From: Thermoprotei archaeon
Lineage (GTDB): Archaea > Thermoproteota > Thermoprotei > QMSL01
Reading direction: 5' to 3'
DNA length: 64,000 bases
Assembly (NCBI GenBank): GCA_003650925.1
Contig: QMSP01000007.1
Location: 18,800 to 82,799, forward strand
The translations under genes and the position numbers were made by a program. This document shows positions 8,497 to 17,585 of the stretch, piece after piece. How positions within the stretch are numbered: the first letter of the stretch is position 1; every line of letters starts with the position of its first letter. The notes beneath the pieces were generated by a model. It did no database searches and was not told the origin of the DNA. It worked only from the letters and a program-made list of their open reading frames with translations.

Positions 8497-10191
8497 ATGA
8501 GCCCTGCTGTTCACTTCGTCAAACAAGCTGTGGAGCACATACTCAGGAGATTTCCATCCCTGGAGGTATACACTTGTGAGTCCGGAGTTACTCCATCAGG
8601 GAAGATACACCTAGGCAACTTCTTTGACATGTGTATTGCTGATGCCATTCGAAGAGCGCTTAAGGACGAGGGATTTAAGGCTCGCCACATACTGGTGATA
8701 GACTCAAGAGATCCATTTAGAAGAGCGCCTGAGTTCGCTCCTGAGGACTTCAAAAAAGAGGAGGAGGCCTATAGAGGGCTTCCCTTTGAGCTAGTGCCTG
8801 ATCCTTGGGGCTGTCATCGTAATTATGTTGAACACTTCGTAAGGCCTCTTCTCTCCTCGCTGAAGGAATATGAAATCATCGCAGAGGTCAAATATGCCTC
8901 TGAAATACACAGAGACCCTACCTTCGTAAAGTTGGTTCTTGACATAATTAGAAGACGTGAAGAAGCGCGTAAAGTGTTGAATGAGGTAAGGAGAAGAGCA
9001 GGCCATACAAGGCTCTATCCAGAGGGCTGGATACCTTATAGGCCTCTATGTAAAGGCTGTGGACGCATAAGTGAGGACGTTGAAGTGACAGAGCTCATAG
9101 ATGACCATAGCATAGGATATAAGTGCAGAGTCTGTGGCTATGAAGGAGTAGCTGACGTTAGAAGAGGGGAAGGTAAGCCACCTTGGAGGATAGACTGGCC
9201 ATTGAGATGGATCTTGTTCAACGTTAACTTCGAACCCCTTGGAAAAGACCACATGGCCAGTGGTAGTAGTTATGACACTGCTCGAGCTCTGCTAAGGGAG
9301 CTCTATGGAAGAGAGCCTCCCGTATCCATCTTCTATGATTTCGTATTGCTCAGGACAAAGGAAGGTAAGCTTGAGAAGTTCTCAAAGAGAAAGGGCATAG
9401 GCCTTGGAGTTGACGAGTGGCTCAACTACGCCCCTCCTGAGGTATTGAAGTTCATGATATTGAGGAGAGATGTGAAGGACATTGAGAAGGAGGCTCTTCC
9501 ACACTGGGAGTTTGACCCTAAGCAGATACCCAGCTATGTAGAGGAGTTTGATAAGCTTGAGGAGGCATATTTTAACCTGGAGGCCCAGCCTCCCAGACTG
9601 AGGGATAGGATAAAACTAACTTATGAGCTTGTCATGGGTAGTCGCATTCCTCTGAAAAGGCCATCAAGGCTCTCATACTATACAGCCATCATAATATCGC
9701 AGAGGGCAACAAGCCTAGAGGAGGGCATCGAGATTCTGAGGAAGATGAAGATATTACCAGCTGATGCAAGCAGCTATGAAGTTGAAGATGCCATGAGGAG
9801 ATTGAAGATGGCGAAAAGATGGGTCGATGACTTCGCTCCTGAGTATAAGTTCATAGTCCCTGAAGTACCTGAGGAAGCTCTAACCCTCCTTGATGAAAAG
9901 GATGCTGAAGCCCTAAAGAGGCTCTCTGATGGTCTGCTTAAAGGGGTCATAGACAAGAACACTCTAAGGGAGGCTGTATGGAACATAGCCATAGAGGTCT
10001 ATGGCGACAAGAGGCTTTCCAAAAGAGTGTATAGAGCAGCATATATAGCGTTATCAGGCAAAACCTCCGGGCCTCCCCTCGTTAAGCTCATATTCGAGCT
10101 ATCGAATCCCGACTTCGCTGCAGATAGGTTTAGAAAGATAAGTGAAAGAGTGCTAAAGAGGTTACATCTGAATCGTTTAAGGGAGGGGTAG
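8497..10191 (+). CDS. lysS: Lysyl-tRNA synthetase, class I
   Basis: Charges tRNA-Lys; the class I form is the usual one in archaea. The HIGH-equivalent is PSGKIHLGN (about residues 33-41) and the KMSKS-equivalent is KFSKRKG near 293. A zinc finger with CKGC and CRVC pairs lies at about 186-212, and the C-terminal 200 residues are helical as in anticodon-binding class I LysRS. I prefer ATG at 8497 (564 aa) over GTG 8482 because a TATA-like gctttaagc at 8467-8475 places the transcript start at about 8498 and GAGGGTG precedes the ATG. The length is slightly above the usual 500-540. Confidence 0.93.
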   Translation: MSPAVHFVKQAVEHILRRFPSLEVYTCESGVTPSGKIHLGNFFDMCIADAIRRALKDEGFKARHILVIDSRDPFRRAPEFAPEDFKKEEEAYRGLPFELVPDPWGCHRNYVEHFVRPLLSSLKEYEIIAEVKYASEIHRDPTFVKLVLDIIRRREEARKVLNEVRRRAGHTRLYPEGWIPYRPLCKGCGRISEDVEVTELIDDHSIGYKCRVCGYEGVADVRRGEGKPPWRIDWPLRWILFNVNFEPLGKDHMASGSSYDTARALLRELYGREPPVSIFYDFVLLRTKEGKLEKFSKRKGIGLGVDEWLNYAPPEVLKFMILRRDVKDIEKEALPHWEFDPKQIPSYVEEFDKLEEAYFNLEAQPPRLRDRIKLTYELVMGSRIPLKRPSRLSYYTAIIISQRATSLEEGIEILRKMKILPADASSYEVEDAMRRLKMAKRWVDDFAPEYKFIVPEVPEEALTLLDEKDAEALKRLSDGLLKGVIDKNTLREAVWNIAIEVYGDKRLSKRVYRAAYIALSGKTSGPPLVKLIFELSNPDFAADRFRKISERVLKRLHLNRLREG

Positions 10192-10230
10192 AGAGAAAAG
10201 ATTTTAATACCCTAGTATACTTCGTTTACG

Positions 10231-10668
10231 GTGTTAAACGTGGGCAGGAGAAGTTTAAGAGGAATATACCATGAGAGACTTACCAAGGAGATGAAAGCTT
10301 CAAGACCCAAAATGCTCTACGTGGTATCATATGACCTGGAGGGAAGCACGCCTGCTATGAGAATGAAGCTCTCAAGACATGTACAAGCTCTGATGGAGGT
10401 TAGTCATGAACTAGGACTAGTGTTTGAAAGAAGAAGCTGGAGCTGTTTCCTATGTGATGAGAGGACGATGCCTATATTTGTTGAGACCCTCAAGAGCCTT
10501 GGTTGTAAACCTGACGTTTTCCCTATAGCTCTAAACCTCACTGTGGTTGAGAGACATCTGATGGAGGCATTAAGAAGCATAAGGTCAGGCGAACTAGGAA
10601 GAGCTGAGAGACACATTGAAGCAGCGCTTAGAGAGCTTAGAGGTGAGCCATGCATAATAGAGAAGTAG
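10231..10668 (+). CDS. Hypothetical protein (145 aa)
   Basis: Not recognised. The N-terminus is basic, then KMLYVVSYDLEGSTPAMRMKL suggests a beta-alpha start, and RSWSCFLCDE contains a CxxC pair. The last 40 residues form a charged helix. A TATA box gattttaata at 10200-10209 puts the transcript start at about 10231, so the GTG at 10231 would be leaderless. The stop overlaps the M28 peptidase start by 19 nt. The YDLEG strand looked slightly like Cas2, but there is no CRISPR context and the fold match is weak. Confidence 0.5.
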   Translation: MLNVGRRSLRGIYHERLTKEMKASRPKMLYVVSYDLEGSTPAMRMKLSRHVQALMEVSHELGLVFERRSWSCFLCDERTMPIFVETLKSLGCKPDVFPIALNLTVVERHLMEALRSIRSGELGRAERHIEAALRELRGEPCIIEK

Positions 10669-12410
10669 AGAGGATAATAGAGACAGCTGAAAGGATTTGC
10701 AGATTAGGTGAAGTTGTCGCTGGTGATGATAAAGAAGAGAAAGTCCTTGAGATAATAAGAGCTACAGCCGAGCGCTCTGACTTCTCTCTTGAGCTCAAAC
10801 CTGTTCACGTTATGAGCTGGAGGGAGAAGTTCTCTAGCCTTGAAGTATGGTATGATTCACACAAGTTAGACATACCCTGCCTTGCCCTTCCCTATTCTCC
10901 TTCTGGAGTAGTTGAAGCGCCCCTCATCTTCGTAGGCACAGGGACTGAAAAAGACTATGAAAAAGTAGTGGTAGAGGACAAGATCGCGTTGGTAGAGTGG
11001 TATAAGGAAGAGCTGGATGATGTCAAGATTCAGTACTTGAAGGCGTGTGAACATGGTGCAGCAGCTGTAGTAGTCTATGACGCATACGAGGGTGGAAAGC
11101 TGAGGAGAATTGTAGTCACTGGAGTCTATGACTATAGGTTTACACAAGCTCTTCCACCTCCAGTTCCCATAGTCTCCATAGCTAGAGAGGATGGTCTTCG
11201 CCTTGTAGATATGTTGCGCAAAGGGATAGAGCTCAAAGCTAGGCTCGAAGTTCATACTGAGGTTAGACATGATGCTGTAGGCTATAATGCTATTATGAGA
11301 ATTGGGGATGGAGAGGAGAAAGTCATAGTGTCTGCTCACCACGATCATTGGCTTGAAGGAGCTGTGGACAACTGCCTAGGGCTTGCTCTTCTACTATGGC
11401 TTATGAGAGAGAAGTGGCATGATCTTCGTAGAGAACTATGGCTGGTAAGCTTCACTGCCGAGGAGTCAGGTGCTCCTAACTATGCTCCTTGGTATTGGGC
11501 ATATGGGTCTAGAATGTTTCTTAAGGACCTCAAGGAATTGATAGACGAGATACTGGTCAATATCAATGTAGACGTAGTCTATGGTCATCGGGTAGGCATT
11601 GATGCTGCAGGGCCTGAGCTCGTTAAAGCTGTGGAGAGAATACTTGGAATGAGGAACTTGAGCCACATAGTGTACTATTGTGAGCCTATGTTGCACTACT
11701 ATGACAGTTTTTCATTCCTCAGAGAGGGCATCTCCACTATTACCTTGACAGGTCTTCCTCACTTCATGTCCCTATACCATACTAATCAAGATAAGATAGG
11801 CGTTGTGAATTATGACATGGTGAGAGCCTATGCTTCTGTACTTAAGGTACTTGTCAAGTCCTTCTGTAGCGCAGATGCTGACCTGTGCTATGAATGGTTA
11901 ATGAAAACTCTTCGAGCCATGGCACTGAATATGGGCCATGACAAGCTCCTCAAGAGGATCCTGAGCATCAACCATCCTTCACGCTATAGCCTAGAGTCCT
12001 TGAGAAGGTTTAGGAGAAGAGTCAACACTCAGCTCATAAGGCTTGTATGCGAAGGTGATTATAGCAGCTTCGACTCAGAATTCAAGCTCTGCATGGTACC
12101 TCTATACCTGATCGTCAAGGACTATAGGAAACTTCTTAGAGCTCTAAGGTCTCTGGAAATGGAAGCTAAGGACAAAGCTTTGAAGATCCTAGAGAGCATA
12201 CCTCCAGCAAGGACATTTCCAGGAGAAGAGGTCCCCTATATAGCGTTCAATGTCAAAGGAATCAGAGATATGATAGTTAAGGGCAGAATCCATGAGGCTA
12301 AAGAGGAGCTTAAGAGAGTAGTTGATAAGGCTAAGGGGGTCATCCATAGTGAGCTTCAAAAACTAGACGAGCAGATGTATATCATCATAAGGGAAACGCT
12401 TAGTGAATAG
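10650..12410 (+). CDS. M28-family metallopeptidase
   Basis: A 586-residue zinc aminopeptidase-like protein. Ligands of the two-zinc centre are visible: AHHDHW near 229-234, the bridging aspartate in AVDNCLG near 237-243, AEESG near 269-273, the aspartate of NINVDVVYG near 302-310, and the last histidine in YHTNQD near 375-380. The stretch at about 85-205 between the N-terminus and the first ligand resembles a protease-associated domain (IALVEW, AAAVVVYD). A 180-residue helical C-terminal extension follows the catalytic domain. There is no signal peptide, so it is probably cytoplasmic. It overlaps the upstream gene and converges on AspRS. Confidence 0.87.
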   Translation: MHNREVERIIETAERICRLGEVVAGDDKEEKVLEIIRATAERSDFSLELKPVHVMSWREKFSSLEVWYDSHKLDIPCLALPYSPSGVVEAPLIFVGTGTEKDYEKVVVEDKIALVEWYKEELDDVKIQYLKACEHGAAAVVVYDAYEGGKLRRIVVTGVYDYRFTQALPPPVPIVSIAREDGLRLVDMLRKGIELKARLEVHTEVRHDAVGYNAIMRIGDGEEKVIVSAHHDHWLEGAVDNCLGLALLLWLMREKWHDLRRELWLVSFTAEESGAPNYAPWYWAYGSRMFLKDLKELIDEILVNINVDVVYGHRVGIDAAGPELVKAVERILGMRNLSHIVYYCEPMLHYYDSFSFLREGISTITLTGLPHFMSLYHTNQDKIGVVNYDMVRAYASVLKVLVKSFCSADADLCYEWLMKTLRAMALNMGHDKLLKRILSINHPSRYSLESLRRFRRRVNTQLIRLVCEGDYSSFDSEFKLCMVPLYLIVKDYRKLLRALRSLEMEAKDKALKILESIPPARTFPGEEVPYIAFNVKGIRDMIVKGRIHEAKEELKRVVDKAKGVIHSELQKLDEQMYIIIRETLSE

Positions 12411-12422
12411 CCTGTATAGTAC

Positions 12423-13730
12423 TTAGGGCTCAAGCCTATATCTATCCCTTGGGAAGAGTGAGGCTTCTCTTATGTTGCACAGGCCTAATAGCTTCATGGT
12501 CATCCTCTCTGCTCCTATGGCAAATCCTCCATGAGGAGGAGCTCCTTGCTTAAAAGCTTCGAGGTAGTATTTGAAATCATCTGGATTCAGCCCCTTCTTG
12601 ATCATCATCTGCCGAAGCAGCTCATACTGATGAATCCTTTGACTGCCTGTTGAGACTTCAAGACCTCTGAATATGAGGTCAAAGGACCTCCCATAGACCT
12701 CATCATAGGGCATTGTGTAGAAGGGCCTTGATGAGAGAGGGAACAAGTCCACGAATACCATGTCGACACCATAGTTCTCTTGGACATATTTAGTGATTAG
12801 TTCTTCCCCTCTAGTATCTAAGTCCTCAGCATCTTCATACTCCTTGAGATTGTAATATTCCACCAATATCTCCTTAACCTCAGGGAACCTGAGCTTGGGT
12901 ATTCTATCAGGGATGGTAACCTCTGCACCTAGTAGCTTAAGCTCTCTACTGCAGTTCTCCTCAACACTCTGAAGCATGTACTTTATAAGGTCTTCTTCGA
13001 AATTGATAAGGTCATTTTCGTCCTCTATGAATCCCATCTCTATGTCTAGGCTCACATACTCGTTTAAATGCCTGACCGTGCTGTGCTTCTCGGCTCTATA
13101 GGCATGCCCTATTTCGAATACTCGCTCGAAGCCAGCTATGACTAACATCTGCTTGTATATCTGAGGACTTTGAGCAAGATACGCGATATTCTCAAAGTAT
13201 TTAACTTCAAAGAGCTCAGCTCCTCCTTCAGTAGCATATACTACAATCTTTGGAGTATGTACCTCAATGAAGCGTCTCTCCTTTAGATATCTCCTAAAGG
13301 CGTCTACAAGCTCTGCTTGCACTCTAAAGATGGCCAGGTTCCTTGGCCTCTTCAAATCAGCCACCCTATAGCGAAGCCTTGTCCCTAAATCGGCTTCTAT
13401 AGCTCCAGTAACATCAAGAGGTACACCGCCTATGACTCTATTCAGCACGCTTATGGACTCAGCCACTACTTCAACAGGAAACTGCCTTGACCTGCTTCTC
13501 TGAACTATTCCCTTTACTTCAATAACGTCCTCCATGTTTAGGCTTCTAGCAAGCTTTACTAGGTCAGGATTACCCTTGACGACTACTTGGCATAGGCCTG
13601 TACAATCCCTCAGAATGATGAACACCAATCCACCAAGCGCCCTCACTTTATGTACCCATCCAGCTATCTTCACCTGCCGTCCTAGCAGAGAGGGCAAGTC
13701 CTCCATGAAGGTTTTCTTCAAGCAAAGCAC
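12423..13730 (-). CDS. aspS: Aspartyl-tRNA synthetase, probably non-discriminating type
   Basis: Class II synthetase of 435 residues with an N-terminal OB fold (VKIAGWVHKVRALGG near 20-34) and a catalytic core with FIEVHTPKIV (motif 1), FRAEK-type motif 2 (YRAEKHSTVRHLNEY) and the C-terminal motif 3 GAERMTMKLLG. Archaeal AspRS enzymes that also charge tRNA-Asn carry His and Pro at two anticodon-recognition positions where strict enzymes have Trp and Lys; here GWVH and QFPVEV match the relaxed type. This is an inference by alignment by eye. It starts with GTG at 13730 after GAGAGG. Confidence 0.92.
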   Translation of the reverse strand: MLCLKKTFMEDLPSLLGRQVKIAGWVHKVRALGGLVFIILRDCTGLCQVVVKGNPDLVKLARSLNMEDVIEVKGIVQRSRSRQFPVEVVAESISVLNRVIGGVPLDVTGAIEADLGTRLRYRVADLKRPRNLAIFRVQAELVDAFRRYLKERRFIEVHTPKIVVYATEGGAELFEVKYFENIAYLAQSPQIYKQMLVIAGFERVFEIGHAYRAEKHSTVRHLNEYVSLDIEMGFIEDENDLINFEEDLIKYMLQSVEENCSRELKLLGAEVTIPDRIPKLRFPEVKEILVEYYNLKEYEDAEDLDTRGEELITKYVQENYGVDMVFVDLFPLSSRPFYTMPYDEVYGRSFDLIFRGLEVSTGSQRIHQYELLRQMMIKKGLNPDDFKYYLEAFKQGAPPHGGFAIGAERMTMKLLGLCNIREASLFPRDRYRLEP

Positions 13731-13784
13731 CTCTCAGGATATCCTAGAGTGTATAGCCTGAATTTAAACTCAATGTGCAATTAC

Positions 13785-14552
13785 TCAGTACATAGAATTC
13801 TCGATTGTTCTGCGCAGGAAGTCTTGGCCCTCCTTAGCGAAAAGAGGCAGATCCCAGCAAACGTCCACTCTATGCCTTAAGGCCTTCACTTGGATGCGCT
13901 TCATAGGGTCATAGCCCGTTTTCTCATACCTTCTTCTAAATATCAATACTCCTCTTGACTGCCATGAAGGCAACTTCTCGATATCTACTCCAGACCTCTT
14001 GATGACCTTAATTAGCTCCTTCGCCTTAAGGCCTTTAAGAGCTTCTGCCACCCTCCTGGGGCTTAATCCTCTTTTCCTCATGGCATGATATGCGTAGCTG
14101 TTGAGAAAATTCCTGTAGGCCTCCATCTGCCTCCATGCAAAGTAGTCTAGGATATCATCTAAGTTATCGAGTGTAACTATCCTAGCATCAAAGGAGACAA
14201 CCTCCAGAACTCTGAGCTTGCTATACAGAGAGCATGTAAATGCGCTGCTCAACAAGCTTGCAAAAATGGAGTCAAGCTTCTCAACTCTTCCATTGAAGGG
14301 ATAGGGCTTGGCTAGAAGAAAACTCACCTCATCTGAGAAGGCGAAGGCCACTTTTACACATGGGAATTCCTTGAATATAGTGATTGATGACTCGATTAGG
14401 GCTTCAATCAACCTCCTATCATAGGGTTTCTTGAAGCCAACTCTTTCAGTGAGAGCATGAAAGTTCCTACCATCACACCTTATGACGCAGAAGGGTTTCT
14501 CATCTATCCTGATGCCGCTATAGGCCTCTTTATCCTTCATCCCTCTTATCAA
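13785..14552 (-). CDS. tRNA-His guanylyltransferase (Thg1 family)
   Basis: Adds guanosine to the 5' end of tRNA in a 3'-5' direction, or in archaea repairs truncated tRNA 5' ends. The 255-residue protein has the palm-domain signatures RCDGRNFHALT near 24-34, AFSDEVSFLL near 71-80 with the metal-binding acidic pair, PFNGRVEKLDSIFASLLSS near 84-102, and YEKTGYDPMKR near 209. These match the Thg1 family closely. It lies 6 nt upstream of... the pyruvate kinase gene in map order is immediately before it in transcription (stop at 14559), so the two likely form one operon. HisRS is encoded divergently 1.4 kb away. Confidence 0.88.
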   Translation of the reverse strand: MIRGMKDKEAYSGIRIDEKPFCVIRCDGRNFHALTERVGFKKPYDRRLIEALIESSITIFKEFPCVKVAFAFSDEVSFLLAKPYPFNGRVEKLDSIFASLLSSAFTCSLYSKLRVLEVVSFDARIVTLDNLDDILDYFAWRQMEAYRNFLNSYAYHAMRKRGLSPRRVAEALKGLKAKELIKVIKRSGVDIEKLPSWQSRGVLIFRRRYEKTGYDPMKRIQVKALRHRVDVCWDLPLFAKEGQDFLRRTIENSMY

Positions 14553-14558
14553 GGGATT

Positions 14559-15941
14559 TCACCTTACGATCTCTATTCTAACCATGTCAGTTGAGCCTTC
14601 CACTAGTCCCGTAGTATAGACCAGAATATCTCCATATGATATCTCTCCCGCTCTCTTGAGCTCCTCTATAGCCTTAGCCCAAGCCTCCTGGTAGTCCTTT
14701 GCCTCAACAAATAGAGGCCTTATTCCCCATAGGAGGTTTATCTGTCGAGCTACTTTCAGATTGCTGGTGACAGCATACATAGGCACCTTTATTCTATACC
14801 TAGCTAATCTCCTGGGGGTGGTTCCTCCTCTGGTGTAGGCTATTACCTTTCCCCTTATCGACGAAGCGAGAAAGGCTACTCCTTTGGCGAATTTATCATA
14901 TATTGTCTCCTCGGGATTCTCCATCTCGACGTCTAGGTCCTTCTCGGCTTCCTCAATTACCTTCCTCAGCCATCTGACGCTATCAACTGGATATCTCCCT
15001 ATGGAAGTCTCATCAGCCAACATTAGTGCATCAACACCTTGCTTGACAGCATTCATCACATCAACTACTTCCGCTCTCGTAGGCATAGGGCTATTCACCA
15101 TGGATTCAAGGAGCTGAGTTGCTAGGATGACAGGCTTGCCCTTCTTGATGCAGCACTCTATAACAGTCTCCTGAATTTTCGGTATCTCAGCAAGGTCGAA
15201 GTACATTCCAAGATCTCCCCTTGCGACAAGCACAACATCACTTGCATCAACTATCTCTTCAAGATGACTAACAGCTGACCTGGTCTCTATCTTAGCTATC
15301 ACTCTTATGTCATCCCCTCCTTTATCCTCAAGTATGTCCTTCAGTAGCCTTATATCGTAGCTGCTTCTAACAAAAGACAAGGCTATGTACTCCAGGCCAT
15401 GTTCAATGGCAAATTCTATGTCCCTCACGTCCTTGTCAGTTATGGGAGGCACCTTGGGCTCCTTGCCATATATTGTTATGGTTCTTCTGCTCTTTATACA
15501 TCCGTCGTTCAGTACTGTACATCTTATTCTATCATCAAGCACTCTGTCAACTCTAAGCTTAATTCTCCCTCCCTCAAGAAGTATGAGGTCTCCCTCCTCA
15601 ATCATAAAATACATTCTAGCGCTTGGAAGAGGTATGACCTTATCCTCAGCGCTTCCCTTGCTCGAGTTCACGAGAAATACTGTATCACCATGCTTCACAT
15701 CAAAGGGGTCAACATCACCTATTCTGAATGTAGGGCCTTGCAGGTCCCCTATTATTGGAACATAGCCTCTCATTATCCTCTCAGCTTCTCTTATAGCCTT
15801 AACGTACTCCTCCTTCTCCTCAAGAGTGCCATGAGAGAAATTGATCCTCATGACGTCAGCTCCCTCCCTAATCATCTTGATTAATGTTGATGTAGAGCAT
15901 GATGCAGGCCCTACAGTGACTATTATCTTTGTCATTCTCAT
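14559..15941 (-). CDS. pyk: Pyruvate kinase
   Basis: Last step of glycolysis, phosphoenolpyruvate plus ADP to pyruvate plus ATP. The 460-residue protein shows IIVTVGPAS near 5-13, MRINFSHG near 31-38, DLQGPTFRIGD near 65-75 where most enzymes have DLKGP, IAKIETRSAV near 218-227 with the catalytic lysine and metal glutamate, and VARGDLGMY near 242-250, then VILATQLLESM and PTRAEVVDV. The K-to-Q change in the GP loop is notable but this position is not catalytic. It starts with ATG at 15941 after GGTGATC and shares a divergent promoter gap with HisRS. Confidence 0.93.
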   Translation of the reverse strand: MRMTKIIVTVGPASCSTSTLIKMIREGADVMRINFSHGTLEEKEEYVKAIREAERIMRGYVPIIGDLQGPTFRIGDVDPFDVKHGDTVFLVNSSKGSAEDKVIPLPSARMYFMIEEGDLILLEGGRIKLRVDRVLDDRIRCTVLNDGCIKSRRTITIYGKEPKVPPITDKDVRDIEFAIEHGLEYIALSFVRSSYDIRLLKDILEDKGGDDIRVIAKIETRSAVSHLEEIVDASDVVLVARGDLGMYFDLAEIPKIQETVIECCIKKGKPVILATQLLESMVNSPMPTRAEVVDVMNAVKQGVDALMLADETSIGRYPVDSVRWLRKVIEEAEKDLDVEMENPEETIYDKFAKGVAFLASSIRGKVIAYTRGGTTPRRLARYRIKVPMYAVTSNLKVARQINLLWGIRPLFVEAKDYQEAWAKAIEELKRAGEISYGDILVYTTGLVEGSTDMVRIEIVR

Positions 15942-16007
15942 ATGATCACCTTTTTTAGAACTAGCACCACACTTATTAAACTTAGGTGAAGTCTTAGGAC
16001 TGATACT

Positions 16008-17585
16008 ATGCCGATTAGGTTCAAAACTCCAAGGGGCACTAGAGACCTCCTTCCTCAGGAGATGCGAATCTTTAGATATCTTGAGTCCATCCTCAGAGAG
16101 ACTTTTGAGAGCTTCGGTTATAGTGAAGTGCAGACTCCTATCTTTGAGCTTTTCGATCTCTTTGCTCTAAGATCAGGTGATGAGATTCGGAACACCATGT
16201 TCGTATTCGAGACAGGCGAAGGTGAGATGGCTTTAAGACCTGAGATGACGGCTCCTATATGCAGGATGATAGTTGAAGGCAAGCTTGATGTCTCAAGGAA
16301 ACCCATCAAGGTATACTACATAGCCAGGTGCTTCAGATACGAGGAGCCTCAAGCTGGAAGATATCGAGAGTTCTGGCAGGCAGGCTGCGAATTAATGGGC
16401 TCTCCCTATCCTGAAGCTGATGTTGAAGTGATTGAATTAGCCGATAGGGTTTTGAAGAAGCTTGGTGTAAAGGACTATGTAATAAGGCTTGGAGATGTAG
16501 CTCTTCTCAGGACCTACATGGAGAGCTTAGGCGTGAACTACGAAGTACAGAATAAAGTCCTCTCGACACTGGATCATGTACAGAGCTCAATAAACAAACT
16601 TGAAGTCTATATCAACAAGTTAAAGGATGATGGAATGTTGGACAAGACCGAGATCATAGACCTAAGCGAGAGGGCATATAACATTGAACGACTTAAGCGA
16701 AGATTAAGGAGATATGAGGTTCCAGCCCCATTTAGGCAATATCTTGAGCTTGACTTAGAGGTCTATAAAGTCGAAGATCTGTCAAGAGATGAGCTTATAA
16801 AATTCATAGAGAGAAAGATAGAGGAGCTGATGATACTTATCCCTCTTGCTCTGGCATACGAAGGACTACTCATAGCAGGTCAGAGAGTAAGACTGCCATT
16901 GAGAGTAGCTGAAGTTCTATCCAGAGCTCTTCGAGCTAAAGGTCATGACATAACAGAAGTCATTGAGAGAGCAGAGGATCTCTTCGGTCATGTAGATAAG
17001 GCCAAGGAGGAAATAAGCAGGCTGGAGGAGATAATTGAACTCCTCAAGGAACTTGAGGTATCTAATGTCCTACTAGACCTTGGCCTTGCACGTGGCCTAG
17101 AGTACTACACGGGCATAGTGTTTGAAGTCCATGTTCCATTCCTAGGCGCACAAAGCCAGGTTTGTGGCGGTGGGAGATATGATAAATTAGTGGCTGAATT
17201 TGGTGGACCAAACATACCTGCTGTAGGCCTTGCCTTTGGCATGGACAGACTTATGCTAGTGTTAGAGAAGACCATGCAGGTAAAGCTTAGCGAGCAACCT
17301 CTAGTCATGGTCGTCCCTGTCTCCACTAAAGAGATCCCAGCTGCCATCAGGATATCCAGTCAGCTTAGACAAAGAGGCGTAAGAGTCTTCTCTGAGCTTA
17401 TGAGAAGATCCCTCAAGAGAAGCCTATCCATGGCTGATAAGCTGGGAGCATCAGTCGTGATCATAGTTGGCGAGAAGGAGCTTAGAGAAGGAAAAGTAGT
17501 GGTCAGATACATGAAGGAGAGAAGACAGGATATTGTTAAGATTGAAGATCTTGGGAAGGTGGTCGCTTGCTACTTGAAGAGCTAG
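16008..17585 (+). CDS. hisS: Histidyl-tRNA synthetase
   Basis: Class II synthetase of 525 residues. Motif 1 region QTPIFELFDLF near 42-52, motif 2 CFRYEEPQAGRYREFWQ near 109-125, the histidine-A motif LARGLEYYTG near 362-371 and motif 3 AVGLAFGMDRL near 404-414 are all present, followed by the anticodon-binding domain (MVVPVSTKE onward). It is about 90 residues longer than bacterial enzymes, owing to a charged insertion around 190-340, which is usual for some archaeal HisRS. A TATA-like cttattaaac at 15973-15982 precedes the ATG. The last 19 nt overlap the GTPase gene. Confidence 0.93.
   Translation: MPIRFKTPRGTRDLLPQEMRIFRYLESILRETFESFGYSEVQTPIFELFDLFALRSGDEIRNTMFVFETGEGEMALRPEMTAPICRMIVEGKLDVSRKPIKVYYIARCFRYEEPQAGRYREFWQAGCELMGSPYPEADVEVIELADRVLKKLGVKDYVIRLGDVALLRTYMESLGVNYEVQNKVLSTLDHVQSSINKLEVYINKLKDDGMLDKTEIIDLSERAYNIERLKRRLRRYEVPAPFRQYLELDLEVYKVEDLSRDELIKFIERKIEELMILIPLALAYEGLLIAGQRVRLPLRVAEVLSRALRAKGHDITEVIERAEDLFGHVDKAKEEISRLEEIIELLKELEVSNVLLDLGLARGLEYYTGIVFEVHVPFLGAQSQVCGGGRYDKLVAEFGGPNIPAVGLAFGMDRLMLVLEKTMQVKLSEQPLVMVVPVSTKEIPAAIRISSQLRQRGVRVFSELMRRSLKRSLSMADKLGASVVIIVGEKELREGKVVVRYMKERRQDIVKIEDLGKVVACYLKS

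Noticed and set aside
10231-10668. Cas2-like beginning in a hypothetical protein
   Set aside because: No repeats, Cas genes or conserved catalytic aspartate context.
10866-11348. 160-residue antisense reading frame in the M28 peptidase gene
   Set aside because: Lies within a well-supported gene and looks like a shadow.
15399-15884. 161-residue reading frame antisense to pyruvate kinase
   Set aside because: Fully inside pyruvate kinase, with shadow-like composition and no ribosome-binding site.
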